A DNA stretch of 64,000 nt. Origin: Desmodesmus armatus. Its lineage: Eukaryota; Chlorophyta; Chlorophyceae; Sphaeropleales; Scenedesmaceae. The stretch spans positions 248,001 through 312,000 of the forward strand of contig VIIQ02000079.1 in NCBI GenBank assembly GCA_007449985.2, given 5' to 3'. Both the position numbers and the translations under genes were made by a program. Positions within the stretch are counted from its first letter, which is position 1; every line of letters begins with the position of its first letter. Shown piece after piece: positions 23,338 through 35,927 of the stretch. The notes beneath the pieces are model-generated. The model saw only the letters and a program-made list of their open reading frames with translations. It was not told the origin of the DNA and did no database searches.

Positions 23338-23412
23338 CACTTGTCAGCCACTACTAGGGTACAGGGTACACTTGGCTAAACCCTAACTTTGACCGGTTCT
23401 CACTGGAGAGTG

Positions 23413-24087
23413 CAGTGGGGCAAAAAGTAACTTGTCTAGTTTCAGGGCGCGTGTGGCGGGACCTGCGCTGTATCAAGCAAAACTACTTGATATATCTGAT
23501 ACCCTGGGACTTTGCTCGGGGGCTCTAGCTGCTGCTGGCTATTGGTCATCCGTCCACATCGCCTAACAACCTTGGCTGCCAGGATTCGAACTGTAAGGGG
23601 GAACGTGGGTGCTGTGCAAACGTTCAAGTGTCTTGGGCGCCTGTTGGTGGCAGTGCGTGGTGTGAGTGTGCAGGTCGTTGGCCAGCTGCTGCTTGATCGA
23701 CAGGTTGATCTGCCTGCGCTGCAGCTGCTGCTGTGCGCTGCCTCAAATTTGTCTCTTTACTGCATTCTTTCCTGTACATCAGCTATCTCCCCTGGCCAGC
23801 GCTGCATTGCGTGTGCAGCAAGGCAGTGTCCCCCCAGACACTGACAGTTGGGCTTTTGCAGCTGCTTGTGTGGAGCCTGGCAGTGCAGCAGTCGACCCCA
23901 GTTTGGTCAAACGGCCCTATCCTGCCCTCAGCACAGGACTCGTGTTCATACAGGTGTGCTGTTACAGGTGTGTGCCTGCTACTGAAACATGCTGGCAGCC
24001 CCTAGCTCTAGCTTGCTGCCTGCTGCTGGCTGCACCACAAGCAAAGTCAAGGTTATTGGCTGTGCCAAGTTACTTTTTGCCCCACTG
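23413..24087. mobile_element. 675-bp terminal-inverted-repeat element, copy 2
   Basis: Same length, orientation and apparently the same sequence as 19124-19798, with the same 22-bp perfect terminal inverted repeats. Flanks are TG on the left and GC on the right, so no TA duplication. Together the copies bracket 3,614 bp containing the transposase. Confidence 0.85.
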
Positions 24088-24635
24088 GCAGGACAACCGG
24101 TTGCGCCACTGAGTGACATTGTAACCGGTGGTCAGGTGAAGTGCAGCACACGACATTGCATTTGATTCTGCATGAGAATGACATCTCATTCGGTGACTCG
24201 TTGCCTCTTTGCAGACTTGGCGGATGTCATTGAAAAGATTCCTTCAAATGGGAGTCAGTGAGTGGAATGAACGAAGCGGACTACATCGTCGACAGCGATT
24301 GTCATGACCACTGCGGCTCCGACATTTATTCGTTGGTTTTTGTTCCATAGTATGCTGGCTAAAATAAAGCCGTGCTGCTGACAGAAGTAGGTGCGTCCCG
24401 ATTGGGGGATACAGAGCAGCACTCTTAGGGCAGTTGAACATACTTATTGAGGTTTTTCTAGTGAATCTACGGACTCCTAACCAGGCGAGGCATGGGGCTG
24501 GGCAGCAACGGTGAGACCCGCCACTGCAGGCTTTGCTCCGCAACGGTATTGCCAGCTGCCCAGCCAACAATGTAGTGGCATACATATTTAAGTATACAGA
24601 CACACGCACTCACTTTTGTCCGTCTGCCACTCTCT
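24088..24635. promoter_or_regulatory. 5' flank of the SBP gene
   Basis: No ORF of note. An A/T-rich TATTTAAGTATAC element near 24585-24597 lies about 40 bp upstream of the start codon and could act as a TATA box. No other regulatory element is clear. Confidence 0.4.
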
Positions 24636-27600
24636 ATGCGCAACATCGGCGAAGCAGATGGCAACAAAAAGCCCCGCGCTGCTGTCAAGAAGCAGGTGTA
24701 TTACTGCCAGGTGAGTCGATAGAAAGCTAGTGTATATGCACTACTCTCAGCTTGACCTGCATGTGCACCGTCCCCTCTCATACAGCCAAATGATGAGTGT
24801 TTCCCCTTCTTCCCTGTAGGTCGATGGATGCTCCACGAAGCTGTCAAACTGCAAGGCTTACTGCGTCAGGTATCGTGTCTGCCAGCAGCACCTGGCTGCA
24901 GCCTCTGTCCTCATCAGTGGGGTGGAGTCACGCTTCTGCCAGCAGTGTGGCCGATTCCAGGAGCTGACAGAGTTTGATGGGACCAAGAGGTGAGGGTGCT
25001 GCTGAAGCAGACGGTTCAGGATAACACATAAACCACACTTGAGTTTCATGGAGACTTATCAGCAGTTGCCCAAGTGCACACAGACTATGAAAGCCCACAG
25101 GGGGTATGCGCGGGCCAATCAAGTGGGGATGCTACTCAGGCGCTGAGGGCGCTGAATGTCCGTTGTAGCTTGTGTGCCCAGGCCGAATTTTGCCCCCAAA
25201 CATGAATATTCCAGCAGGCATTCAACAACTTCCTCAGCTTTTGTTCCTGAACGCGGTTGTGATGGTGACCATCTGCTCTTGGCCACTCCTGGCTGTCCTG
25301 CACAGGAGTTGCCGCACTCGGCTGGCTCACCACAACAACATACGCCAGCAGCGCCGCAAGGAAGCAGCCACAGCACAGCTCATGTCCAGCAGTGTGCTGG
25401 ACCTGCCGCGCAGCAGCAGACCCTCAGCAGCCCGCCAGCCTGGCACCTTTGGCTCCCTGTTTGACTCCCCGCCCCACTCACCAGCTCACACCCCTGAGTA
25501 CTCAGAGTATGATGGTCCCCACCACAGCAGCCTCCCACTGCAGCCTGCAGTCAAGCCGGAGACACAGAACTCTAGGGCTCCTGGTGTTGGCACCTGGCAG
25601 GCTGGTGGTGCTGCTGGTGGGGGACCTCAAGCAGCTGGGCAGGTGCCAAGCCCCCAACAAAGCTTGGGCAGCAGCCGCTGGACTGAGGCGACAGCAGCAG
25701 AGTTCTTTATGAGCAAGGCAAACAAGCGGCACTGGAGCGAACAGCAGCAGGGTGCTGGCATGCAGGAGCAGCAGGAGCAGCCCAGGAGCAGCCAACAGCA
25801 GCAGATGTGCGGGCAACAGCAAGGAGCGCAGCAGCTGCTGCAACAGCAGCAACAGCCAAACTACCTGCAACAGCAGCCTGCATACCACCACCAGCACCAG
25901 CAGCATCAGCAGCAGGCAGCTTTCCGCCACCCCCAGCAGCAGCAGCACTACCACCGGCAGCAGCAGCAGCAGGCGCCTATCCAAGTCAGGCTGCAGCCGA
26001 GCAGCGCAAGCGCTGCCAATCTAGCTGTGGGGCCGTATGCCCAAGCTCAGGCGTCTCCTGTGCCGATCATGGGGCTGCTGGAAGGGACTACCTGCAGCAC
26101 GAACCAGTCGCTGCTGTCAGGAAGCCCTGCGCCCCAGCAGAGCAATCAGAAACTCAACCCCATGGACACTCGTGGGTTTGGTGCAACATGCAGCTACGCT
26201 TACACCCTTGGCATCGAATCAGGCGCGCTGGGTGTCAGCACACCTCATGCCAGTGCCTCGGCCGCAGCAGCAGGGGCTGCTTGCATGGCCAGCAACAGCA
26301 ACAACAGCAGCCCCAGCACTGCTTCAGAGCAGGGGCAGGTGCAGCTGCCAGGCGTGTGGATGCAGCAGCATGGGCATGACGTGCGCATGCCAGATGCAGC
26401 ACAGGGGGCTGCGCCGGCCGCTGCAGATGGTAGCTTGGCTATCCCGGTTCCTGTCATGTACAGTGGCTGCAGCCCCTCGTCGCTCGTGGATGCAGCAGTA
26501 AGGGGCCCAGCACCTGCAGAAGCACCCACAGGGATGGGCCTCATGGGGCAACAGATGATCAGCAGCAGCAGCTTCCAGTCAACATACGGAACCCAACGTG
26601 CAGACAGCTCCTCTATGGCAGCCGCACGTGCACTCAATCCCCAGAGCTACCCAGGTGTTGCTGGCACCATCAGTGGCCCCAGTGAGCTGCGCAGTGACAG
26701 TATGTGCTCCTGGGTCGGTCAGCACAACGTTCCCTCTCTGTCAGCAATGTCAGCACGGCATGGTGCTGGCATCCAAAGCCTGACACAGGTGCAGCAGCTG
26801 CCTTGGGTGGGCACCACCCTGCAGCATGCAGATGCTGCAGGCAGCTCCAGGCTTGGGTGCATGGCAGGGGCCCAGATCTTCAGTCCCAGGGTGCGGTCTG
26901 CTGTGGCAGCAGGTGCAGGTGGTTCCTGCCATCGCATGGGACTTAGTGGCTCAGCTAATGCGGCTGATCCCGCCGCTACAGCTACTGCTGCAGCTCAGCC
27001 TGCCGTTTGGGAGCTTTCTGCATCTGCAGGCATGCCGGGCAGCGACCACACACACCAGCACCTGCAGCAGCAGCTTATCCTGCACGATTCTGTGCTGACC
27101 GCATGTAAGGCAGATCCCATGCTGATTACTCCACGCCCTGCGGACAGCACCGTGCTGGCCGCATGTAAGGCAGAGCCCATGCTGATTACTCCACCACCTG
27201 CGGTCAGCACCCAAAAGGCATGTGGCATGCACAGCCCTACATCCTTCACTGCAGTAGTCAGTCCGTTTGCAGGAGACACTTGCAGTGCTGGCATGGGCTC
27301 CCTTGAACTTGCAGGACACATGGCGGGGCCCATACAGCAGCCGGCTGCGTCACACCGCAGTGTCTGCATGCAGCAGACTCAGAAGCAGAGCTTACCAGGT
27401 CGCGGCCATTTGATGCCAGCACGCAGCACCCCAAGCCAACTGACTGACCGGAATCCTGCTGACGGTCCCACCACAGGCAGCATCACACCGCCTCACAGCC
27501 TCGCACCCGTCCTCACCAGGCACCTGTCCCTGCCAGCTCACACAGCTCTGGGCTCCTGCGAGCTCACAGCATCTGCACAGTCTGGGCAGGCTGTCCTGCA

Positions 27601-28441
27601 GGACACTGTTGCCGGAGAACTGACGGTGGTGAATGGACCCCCAGAAAGGGCTTTGCTGACCACATGGAGCAGTACCAGCAGCCTGGAGCGCATCCTGAAT
27701 GAACCGTTGGTGCATGACTGGGCTGCAGACGGTGCAGAGACTGGGTCCGTGGACGCGGGAGGCCTGGCAGGGGACAGCACGCATGCTGCTGCTGATGCCT
27801 GCATGGGGCCCAGCACAGATCCAGATGCGGCTGCAGGGCCTGCAGGAACAGGTGGCAGCAGCAGCATCCTGACTCAGCGCATGGAGCAGCGTTGGATGCC
27901 GGGTGCCGTCAGCTCTGGGCGGGAAGGCTCGGCAGATGGGCTGCAAGGCAGCGCGAGCCAGCAGTCCAGCGATGGAGGCACAACGCCAGCTGGGTATCAG
28001 AGTGTTGCTGGGCCAGCACAGGACAAACATGCCAAGCTGCATGGGAGCTTTGCAGCAAGTGGCAGCGGTGCTGGCCAGCAAGAGGGGGCGAACATGGTGA
28101 TAGCGCCTGCAGCGCAGGACTGGCAGGACCACAGCAACAGCTTGGGAAGCAGCCAAGGCCATCCTGCGCTACTGTCAGCACAACGGGTGCATGCAGCTTC
28201 AGCTAGCCCTGCCGCGCTGCCCATCAGGAGCTCAGCACAGCATGCAGGGTTCCCTGCAGCTGCTGCCAACCTGCCTGCAGCTGTGGGCACAGGCAAGGCG
28301 CAGCAGCCTGTAGCAGATGCATGGGCGGGCTTTGCCGACTGCCTGCTTGCTGACAGCACTGAAGGCCATGTGGCAGACCTTATGAAGTGGGCGGCCGACG
28401 GGGCTGATATAGAATGGATCCTATCAGACGAAGGCTTGTGA
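24636..28441 (+). CDS. SBP-box transcription factor with unusual second zinc site
   Basis: Exons 24636-24710, 24820-24989 and 25306-28441 join with phases 0 and 2 into about 1,126 residues. The SBP DNA-binding domain (about residues 22-100) spans all three exons. Zinc site 1 keeps its Cys-Cys-Cys-His set (CQVDGC..VCQQH). Site 2 reads RFCQQCGRFQ..KRSC, so the usual His after RF is Gln. The basic segment CRTRLAHHNNIRQQRRK, which overlaps the nuclear localisation signal in this family, is present. The long C-terminal part is low complexity, with Gln/His-rich runs (about 25740-25990), Ser/Ala/Gly/Met-rich sequence and an acidic end (ADIEWILSDEGL) that could be an activation region. SBP factors bind GTAC-core sites; a copper/oxygen role as in Chlamydomonas CRR1 is possible but not shown. 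Confidence 0.85.
27085..27206. repeat. Tandem about 60-bp coding duplication in the SBP protein
   Basis: The protein segment CKADPMLITPRPADS is followed at once by CKAEPMLITPPPAVS. The DNA is nearly identical in the two units (TGTAAGGCAGA.CCCATGCTG), indicating a recent in-frame tandem duplication. Confidence 0.85.
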
Positions 28442-31400
28442 AGCATGTACAGCAGGCCATTGGCCAGCACAGCCCAAGGTGCTGCGCTATCGGTGGCACA
28501 CATGGTGACACGGGCAGGTCTGGTATTGGCTGTGCAGCTTCCCACCTACAGCGTTGGGGTGCACAGCCTTTTGCTCTTGCTTGGTATTCCGCTGACGTCT
28601 GTTCTGTCTTGCTGCCCTGGGGGTTTTGCACTTGCGTGCATGTGCTGTATGCGCTACACATCAACAGGGCGCAGGGTGAGCTTACCTGACAGCGCCATGC
28701 GTGATGTTTTGTGCTAGTTCAACTACTCTCCGGATGAGATGGTTCCCTGTTTGCAGGCTCTGCTGGGTTGAAAGATGCAGCCAGGGCTGCAGCAGGTTTG
28801 TGCATTGGACAGGCAATGGAAAATCATGCTAGCTGCTCATGGGTTACATCTGTCGGGGCTGTTTGACAATGCTTGTGCAGCTAGTGCACACGTGACATTT
28901 GATCATACTTGGTGGTTTGCTCCTCTCGCTTCACGCTACATGTGTGTGGACTTGTGGGACTTTGTTGTGGGTCTTTGTCTCTGTTGTGGGTTTAGCAGGC
29001 GCAGCTGTCAGCACATTCCCAGATTGACATGAAGGGATAGCTTACATTGCGCGCATGCACAACTGTTGGATGAGTAGCTTGTCCATGGGTACGGGCTGGC
29101 ATGATGGTACATGTATCGTGTTGAGGGTAGCCGGGCATCAGTGTGTTGTCTTTGAATCTTTACCAAGCAGGGGCACTCCATCAGGAATTGGTGCAGCCCT
29201 TTGCTTTGAATGCATGGGGGCTTTCATGTTGAGACACATGCGGTGTGGGTGTGTGGGGTGTGCAGTGTGTGGGTGTGGTGTGCTTCTGTGCAAGGGGCTG
29301 ACAACTTGGCCTTCATGCATGTGCATGCATGTTGTCCAGGTGCTGCCAGTGCAGCTGCTGCCCTTGAAGCATCCCAAGCTAAAAAAGCTAGGCAGACCAG
29401 CAGGGCCACAACTATCATGCCTTAGGCAGATGAGCTTGCCAAGCAGTTTGTGAGCCAGAAAGGCAGCGCAGTGTTGCTGCAGTTGCTGCCAACTCCCAGC
29501 CAGGCACGGGTAGTGGGGCCTGGCCAGAGCCGGTCCAACAGCTTGCGGTGTTGGCACATAGGGTGCAACCAGCCGATCAGGTAGACAAGCCCTGGGTGTA
29601 GCAGCAGCACACGTCTCTCCCTGTCCACACACAGTGCATCCGGCAGGGGTGGAGAACGATGCAGGTAGATAGGTAGAAGCCTGCACCGTCCAGCATGTTG
29701 GTAGCAGCAGCAGTTGCAGCGATCCAACCAGTGCGCGTGAATGGGGTAAGTGGTGCTTCTGTGGATGCTGGTGGGATGTCTGTCCCACAGTGCAGCCCGT
29801 GCCACGGGCTGTCGGACAGCTTCAACAGCTCAAATATGGGTTGCACTGTGTGATGCTGGGTGAGGGTGTGTGGTTGTGTATGCCCTGTTTCATCAAGGGA
29901 AAGCCTGGCTTCACGGTCTCATCTTAGGAACTGCTTGTTGGTTTGAGGGCAACTGAGGGAGACATTGGCGGCCACAACCTCAAACTTGAGGCTTGGGCTA
30001 ACGCCTACTGGGTTGCTACATTGCACATGCTGTCTCAGGTCGCAGGGGGCCTGCGGTGGTTCAGTTGTAGTCACGTGTTTGAGCTAGGTGGTTCAGTTGT
30101 ACTGTCTGGGTTTGCGTGTTTGATCTTGTGGTGGGAAAGAAAAGGGGTGTGTGCCTCAACACAGACAGTTCAGTGTGATGCGCCGCCCTGGGCAGCTTGA
30201 CAAACATATGCCAGCTCATGAGAATGCGCCTGGTGTAGACTGGTGTTCGACGGACCTCTTTTGCATATGCAGTCCCTACAATGGGTGGCTGTCATTGCAT
30301 GCCTCTCTGTTTGGGTGCCGCCCGGCAGCGGGGCCGCATGCCGGGTAGGGTGGGCAGGGAAGGTCGATAAGTGTCCGCTTGTTTGCTGTTTTGACGTGTG
30401 CGTGTCAAGGGTGTGCGTGTCAAGGGTGTGGTGGAATTCCGATGCACAGGAGTTTTCGTGTGCATGCTGAGTGAATGTCAGCCTATGTCCTGTGTGTGTG
30501 AGGAGTCGCAGCTGCACTGGATCTGTCTATGTGGACGCTGCAGGGTTTGTATAGAGTGTGTGAATGTGTGCGGCCACCAAGCAAGCTGTGTGCAGGGTTT
30601 TCGTAGGGGTAGCTGCCTCACTCTCTTTACTGATATATTTGGGCAGGTTTTTCTTTGCCTTCTGGCACGCTGTCGGCAACACCAAGGTGCCAGCCACAGA
30701 TCAACGGTGGGTGTTATGTATGCATCATGGTTCAGTGAACCATGTGATACTTTGATATTGTATGTGTGTGTGCATTCACTGGTGCAGAGGGTGCATGTTT
30801 GATCTATCAGGGTTCGTGGTATGGGAGTGGTTCAAACCTGGCATTCCAAGTCCATGCTGTGCAGCAGTCAAGTCCCGGGGGCTAGAGTTTATGGTGTTTG
30901 AGTCAGTGCAGTGTTCTGTGGCTATGTGCAGAAGCATGTTGAATGTGTGTGGGAACGAGCAGAACCTCTGCTGTCTGCAGCGGAATCCAGGGCCCAAGGG
31001 CTGGCAGCTCATGCCCCGTAAGTAGACCCGGCCACTTCACTTGCATCACAATTTCCTATTGACCAGGCTGGATGAAAGCCATGTGTATGGCTGTGTTTGT
31101 TGCTAGGTATGGGTGTACTTGGCTTAGACTCGGTCAGACAAACACTTTCCTGGTCATCTGCTCACCGTTCTGGCACATAGTATGAATACATGTGTTGTCG
31201 CTGATTAGGTGTGTGTTGGGCAGCCACTGTTGCCCAGCCACTGTTGGCGGACCCCACACGTGTACGATGCCTGGAAGTGTGCATGCGGCTGCCCTGGTTT
31301 GCAAGATGGCGTCCGTGTGAGGGCTGTTGACGGCGCCAGCTCACTAGCTCAACGGGCGCTGAGGGGCAGTTGCCAACCGCCAACGGCTTTGGCATTGTTT

Positions 31401-34044
31401 TGGAGCCAGTCACAGTGCCAAAAGGGCCTAGGTTTGTGAATGTGTTGGAGTGATCAACAGGGCCCAGATCGACAGAGAGCAGGTGCCAAGCACCAGCCTG
31501 CATGGCATGTGAGCGCAAAGCCACAGGCCCTCCCTTGTGTTGGATCAAGTAGCATTGTGATTTCATGGCTCGTGGCTCGACTTTGGAAGTTGCTGGATGG
31601 CGGCTGAGGAACCTATTGAGTTGGTTGCTGGGTTGCAGCACACACCAAGCTACTGTGTGCTTGGCCGTGCAGGCGTGGCAGCAGCAGCTTTTGGGGTGCC
31701 TGCACTGCAGCGGAAGCTTCCTGACGCTGCATCATGCTGAGGCTCAGCCCACAGATCCAGTAACCTGCACAGGGCTTGCAGCATCTCTTCGAATCTCTTA
31801 CCTTTTGTTGTGGCAGGCTGTGTGCGGCCAGCCACATCTTTGTTCCCCAACACTGTTGGACACTGCTGGTGCCGCGTTTTATCAGGGGTGGTTGGATACT
31901 GTTTGGCACGTTGGCATGTCGGATCAGCGGGGTCGGGACCATCATAGTTGGTGCTTCAATAGAAGTTCTCTGCGCTTGGATGAAGAGGGGTGAAGGCAGC
32001 AGGAGGGGTCCGCGGCCTGCGTATGTCAGGCCCAGCAGCAGTCCGGGCACATACTGTGCTGGGAGCCACAGCGTCACAGTGCAGCACCCACACATGTTGC
32101 AGCACCTCCAAGCTGTGCCTGCATCTGCATTTGCACGTCAGGGCTACACCTGCACGCACCTGAGACAGCCATACTATGGCACTGCTTCAACTGTTGGTGT
32201 GCAACTGTGTGGCTTGCACCAGCTTTTGCATGCATGCAAGGAGCCAGATGCTCCAGCAGACTTGTGGCTTTGAGCCCAAAGCCCTGGGTTTGACTATGCC
32301 CAGGATGGGGTTGTACAAACAAGTTGGAGCTGAGCCAGGCGTCACAATTAGTTCTTTTTTGTTGTTGTGGGCGGCTGGTCGACCAGCCCGCTGACAGGAG
32401 CATCGTGTGCGGGTGAGGCTTGGTTGTTGGCAGGGACACTAGCAGGGGGTGCCAACAAGCACCGCAAAGTTCACGGCCCAGAGGCTTTGACGCTTTACTC
32501 TTGGCAACCCCAGTTGCTGTTGCGTGTATGTGTCACGTTGCAGCGGTATATGATACGGTAGCCTGGCATTCCCAGAACGTGGCCAGAGCACCCATTCGTT
32601 TGCGCCTCGTGGACGTGACCTATGCCCCTTGCGTGTATTTGTGTTTCAGCCACTGCTCCTGCTGGCGATCAGATCCTGCATGAGACATGCCCGTGGATTC
32701 CAGGGGAGGGTTGTGGCCTAGCCACTCTGAAGTATACTATGCTAGTAGTACAGTATGTAGTACAGCAGTCCTCTATGCTTGTAGTACCGTTGGCCTCTTT
32801 CAAAATGCCAACCGGTGCAGGCTGGCCTGTGTTGCAGTATCACGGAGCACAAAGGCGGCAGATGTACTCCCGCTCGTGCTGACGTGCGCTCCTATGAGAT
32901 CACCTGAGTGTGAGGGTGAGGCTGAGGTGTTTATCTGTAGTGCTTTGCCATCCATGCCTTTTGTACCTTGCAGGTGCTTGGCGTTATGATACTGTTGCTT
33001 GTGATTTTATTAACCTCAGGGCCAAGTGACCTGTATAATTGGGACTTGCTTGTCCACGCAGATGCAGTTCTCAGAGCTGCCCCCTGATCCTGATAATGAC
33101 AAGGCCCCTGTAGGCCCTTGCACATACAGGTCCCTTGCTCGATCTTGTTCAGCACAACCCCTGACCAAAGAGCAGGCATTTCGTGCTGACTGGCCACGCC
33201 CCCTTGGCCATGCACGCTTTCCTACTTTCTTCTGCACGTATGCTGCTAAGCCTCTCGTGCAGTGCCGGTACAGCCCTGCGTGCTTGTCTTTCGCATACGC
33301 TTATGTGGCTTTGCCGTTTCTCTCACCACCTTTGCTCATCTGATGAGGAACCAGTCCAGGTCTGTTGCACCAAGTGGACTAATGAGCAAGGTACAGCTGT
33401 GATGTCAAGTTGCTGGTGCTTTTACTAGGTGCTGCTGACCAATGGGGGTGTCCTGCCTTTGTAGCTGACAGGCTGTTGGGCACCCCTGCCTGTGTTGTGA
33501 CGCAAGATTGGCCATGATGGTTTTGTTGACAAGTTTGATAATGGGCATCTACTGTGCCGTCCCATGCAACTACTGTGTGATGACCACTTTGAGAACATGG
33601 GACAGAAGTTCTGTGACAGAACATCAAGCTGCCATGCACAACAAGGAAGAATGCAGAATATTAAGCAACTGGAACTTCTGACAGATGATGCACAAACATG
33701 TCCGAGAGTACGGGGCAGTTGTAGGCAGCCCAGGTGGTTGGTAAAGTACTTGCATTGTAGTTGTGAACTGCCAGTCATATTGCACCAAAGCCACTGGAAT
33801 CAAACCGGAGAGCACATCATGCTGCCTCAAGCGCAAATCTTGATCTGATTCTGCATCACGCACGCCTTGTATTGACAGCTGCAAAACATAGATCAGGAGA
33901 TCTGCCTTCAGTCAGGCTCCAGTTACCACGCTTGAGTCCCTGAGTGCCTGTCATCGTATAGTCTGTCACAGTTCGCCCAGAAACCTTGTGAACCCAACAG
34001 CACGAGCTTTAGTGGCCGGCAGCTGGCACACTTAGACAGTACCA
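28442..34044. other. Long stretch without a supportable gene
   Basis: This contains the 3' flank of the SBP gene and the 5' flank of SPCS1. Many short frames occur on both strands but none chain into phase-consistent exons. The longest minus-strand frames (29138-29788, 29422-29805) and a short acidic plus-strand stretch after a good acceptor (from 33061, MQFSELPPDPDNDK) were considered and not accepted. A tandem 15-bp duplication (GTGTGCGTGTCAAGG) lies near 30398-30427. Confidence 0.4.
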
Positions 34045-34338
34045 ATGGATTACGAAGGGCAGAGGGCTGCAGAGCAGTGGATCAGCCGGTTGCTGGTGTT
34101 GTTTGCAGCTATAGGCTTCACCGTGGGTTACATCTCCAGCAACTTCGCCCTCATGGCGTACATCAACGTGGCTGGCCTGGCTGCAACGTTACTGTTGGTC
34201 GTGCCCGACTGGCCACTGTTCAACCAGAACAAATTGCAATGGCTGCCACCGCTCAACCCGGGTAAAACTAAGAAGGATGACGACGACAGCACGCAACAGG
34301 TAGCTCTGGCGAAGGTCAGCAAAAGTCGAAAAGCGTAG
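34045..34338 (+). CDS. SPCS1: Signal peptidase complex subunit 1 (SPC12/SPCS1)
   Basis: An uninterrupted 97-codon gene, rare in this intron-dense window. It begins MDYEGQRAAEQWISRLL, matching the conserved SPC12 start (MDxxGQKLAEQ). Two membrane segments follow (about 14-32 and 38-56) joined by a short turn, then the conserved PxWPxxNxxxLxWLPP region (PDWPLFNQNKLQWLPP). The C-terminus is charged (KKDDDDS) and basic. SPC12 is a small non-catalytic subunit of the endoplasmic-reticulum signal peptidase complex, with both termini in the cytosol, and helps substrate selection. Length and topology are normal. The start is the first ATG and matches the family. Confidence 0.92.
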   Translation: MDYEGQRAAEQWISRLLVLFAAIGFTVGYISSNFALMAYINVAGLAATLLLVVPDWPLFNQNKLQWLPPLNPGKTKKDDDDSTQQVALAKVSKSRKA

Positions 34339-35927
34339 GTTGGCGTTGACTCAGGGCAGCCAGCAAAGGTGGTTGCAGTTGCTGCAGCAGGTGCAGTCCG
34401 TGCGCGAAGTATGCATGGGTCTTGCCGCCAGTATATTTGCGGCGAGATGTGGTGGTAGTGTGCACGTTCAGGCAGGCAGACAGCCAGGCAGTAGTACTTG
34501 CGCTGCTTTGTGTCGCTGTGTCTGCCGCAACAACACTTGGGTGCTTGCTGAGTCCTGCAGCAGGAGGGCAGCAGCAGCGAGCCGCAGCAACAGCCTTGTG
34601 TATCTGCAGGCAGATGCTGATGGTACAGTTACTGGGCTTGTAGCGGCACTCAAGGCAAGCCATGCTGAGCCCGGCAGCCTGTGGCATCATGGGCTGTGCG
34701 CAGCTGCACACAGGCTATAAGCCCATCCTTGGATATGTCAGCACATGGTGTGTATGGAGGTTGGTTTGTGGTGCTGTTTTTGCATGTGCTTGTATCTGCG
34801 CACATGAGCTGCTGCTGGTTTCGTCGCCCACACATGCATAAGCTTTGGTCACAGGACAGCATGCTGGCACTGTAGGTGCTGCCCAACGCAGCTGGCTCAT
34901 GTCACAGGGTGACTGCTGCCTATTGTATTGTGTGCATCATCTATAGGCACACTTTGCAGTTGCAGGTTGCGCAACGCTTGCATGCGTTTGCTGGTCTGTG
35001 CCTTGTTGTATGTTGCTGCATGCACCATTCTGACCAGGGGTCCTTTGGCCAGGGGCTAGGAATGCCTCACCTGGGTTGTCAGCTGTTGTAGACCATGCCA
35101 TGTATGCTTGCTGGCTTGCAGCAGGGTTCTGTTGCAGTTGGTTGTCTCCATGTAGGGCAAGTCTGACCCCAGGAGACTTCATGCTGTGTGATGGCGCTGT
35201 ATGGCGTTTCTACCTTGTAATTGTCTTGCTCCTCAGTTTGCGCATGGAAGGCAATTCATGTCCAAAACAGAAAGCAGAAGGGGGTTGTGGTGCAACGTGA
35301 GACCTGGGGCCAACATTCCCTTTCAAGACTTGAGTGGTCAGGTGGCATGGCAAGTCGGCAGGGCAGCAGCAATGCTCAAGCAGCGCAAGACATCGGTGAT
35401 CATCACAAGTGTTGGCACTGGGGTTGGGGAGGCTTGGATGCAGTGTGCACAACTGGCGCGCAGTTGACCTTTAGGTCTGCAGAGACGGGGCTTAGGATGT
35501 ATTCACGGGTGTACATGCTGGCCAGCATGTATGTTGGCCCCAGTCACTGAGTGAAAGCGCTTGGTGTTCAGGTACATGTGAGCAGTCTTGTCGCACTACA
35601 GTGCATGCCAAGTCATGAAGGAGCCTCATACCAGCAGCAAAACAACAACATCCCGCACAACTTCTAACAACCGCAAAGTATGGCACTGCGTCGGCGCCGC
35701 CTTCAGCAAGCTGCGTAAAGGGCTACCCTTCCAGCTGAACAATGCAAGTTTTTGCTGTTATCACAAACGTGATTTTCATCCTTGTTTTGGCTTCGAGCGT
35801 TTATGACTCAAATGACGTGTCACCATCGGACTCGCTGTGTGCAAGCATGTCAAGTCTTCTCTCAAGTGCATAACCCGCAATGCTGGTTTGTGTTGTTGTT
35901 TCTTTCTGCGTGCTTGTTTCTTGCATA
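34339..35927. other. Intergenic, no gene seen
   Basis: Short frames only. TGTAA at about 35216 might serve SPCS1 but is far from its stop. The end of this region is the 5' flank of the plastid-protein gene; an in-frame ATG at 35880 would extend that protein with a hydrophobic segment. Confidence 0.4.

Noticed and set aside
19124..24087. LTR retrotransposon (two 675-bp direct repeats flanking an internal region)
   Set aside because: Each repeat has its own inverted 22-bp ends beginning CAGT, not TG..CA; the internal gene is a DDE transposase, with no gag, protease or reverse transcriptase.
25502..25984. Leu-rich minus-strand ORF
   Set aside because: Antisense of the CAG-rich Gln/His region of the SBP protein.
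29138..29846. Overlapping minus-strand frames possibly encoding a gene
   Set aside because: Three overlapping frames look partly protein-like (LLHPGLVYLIGWLHP), but no frame-consistent exon set or family match could be found.
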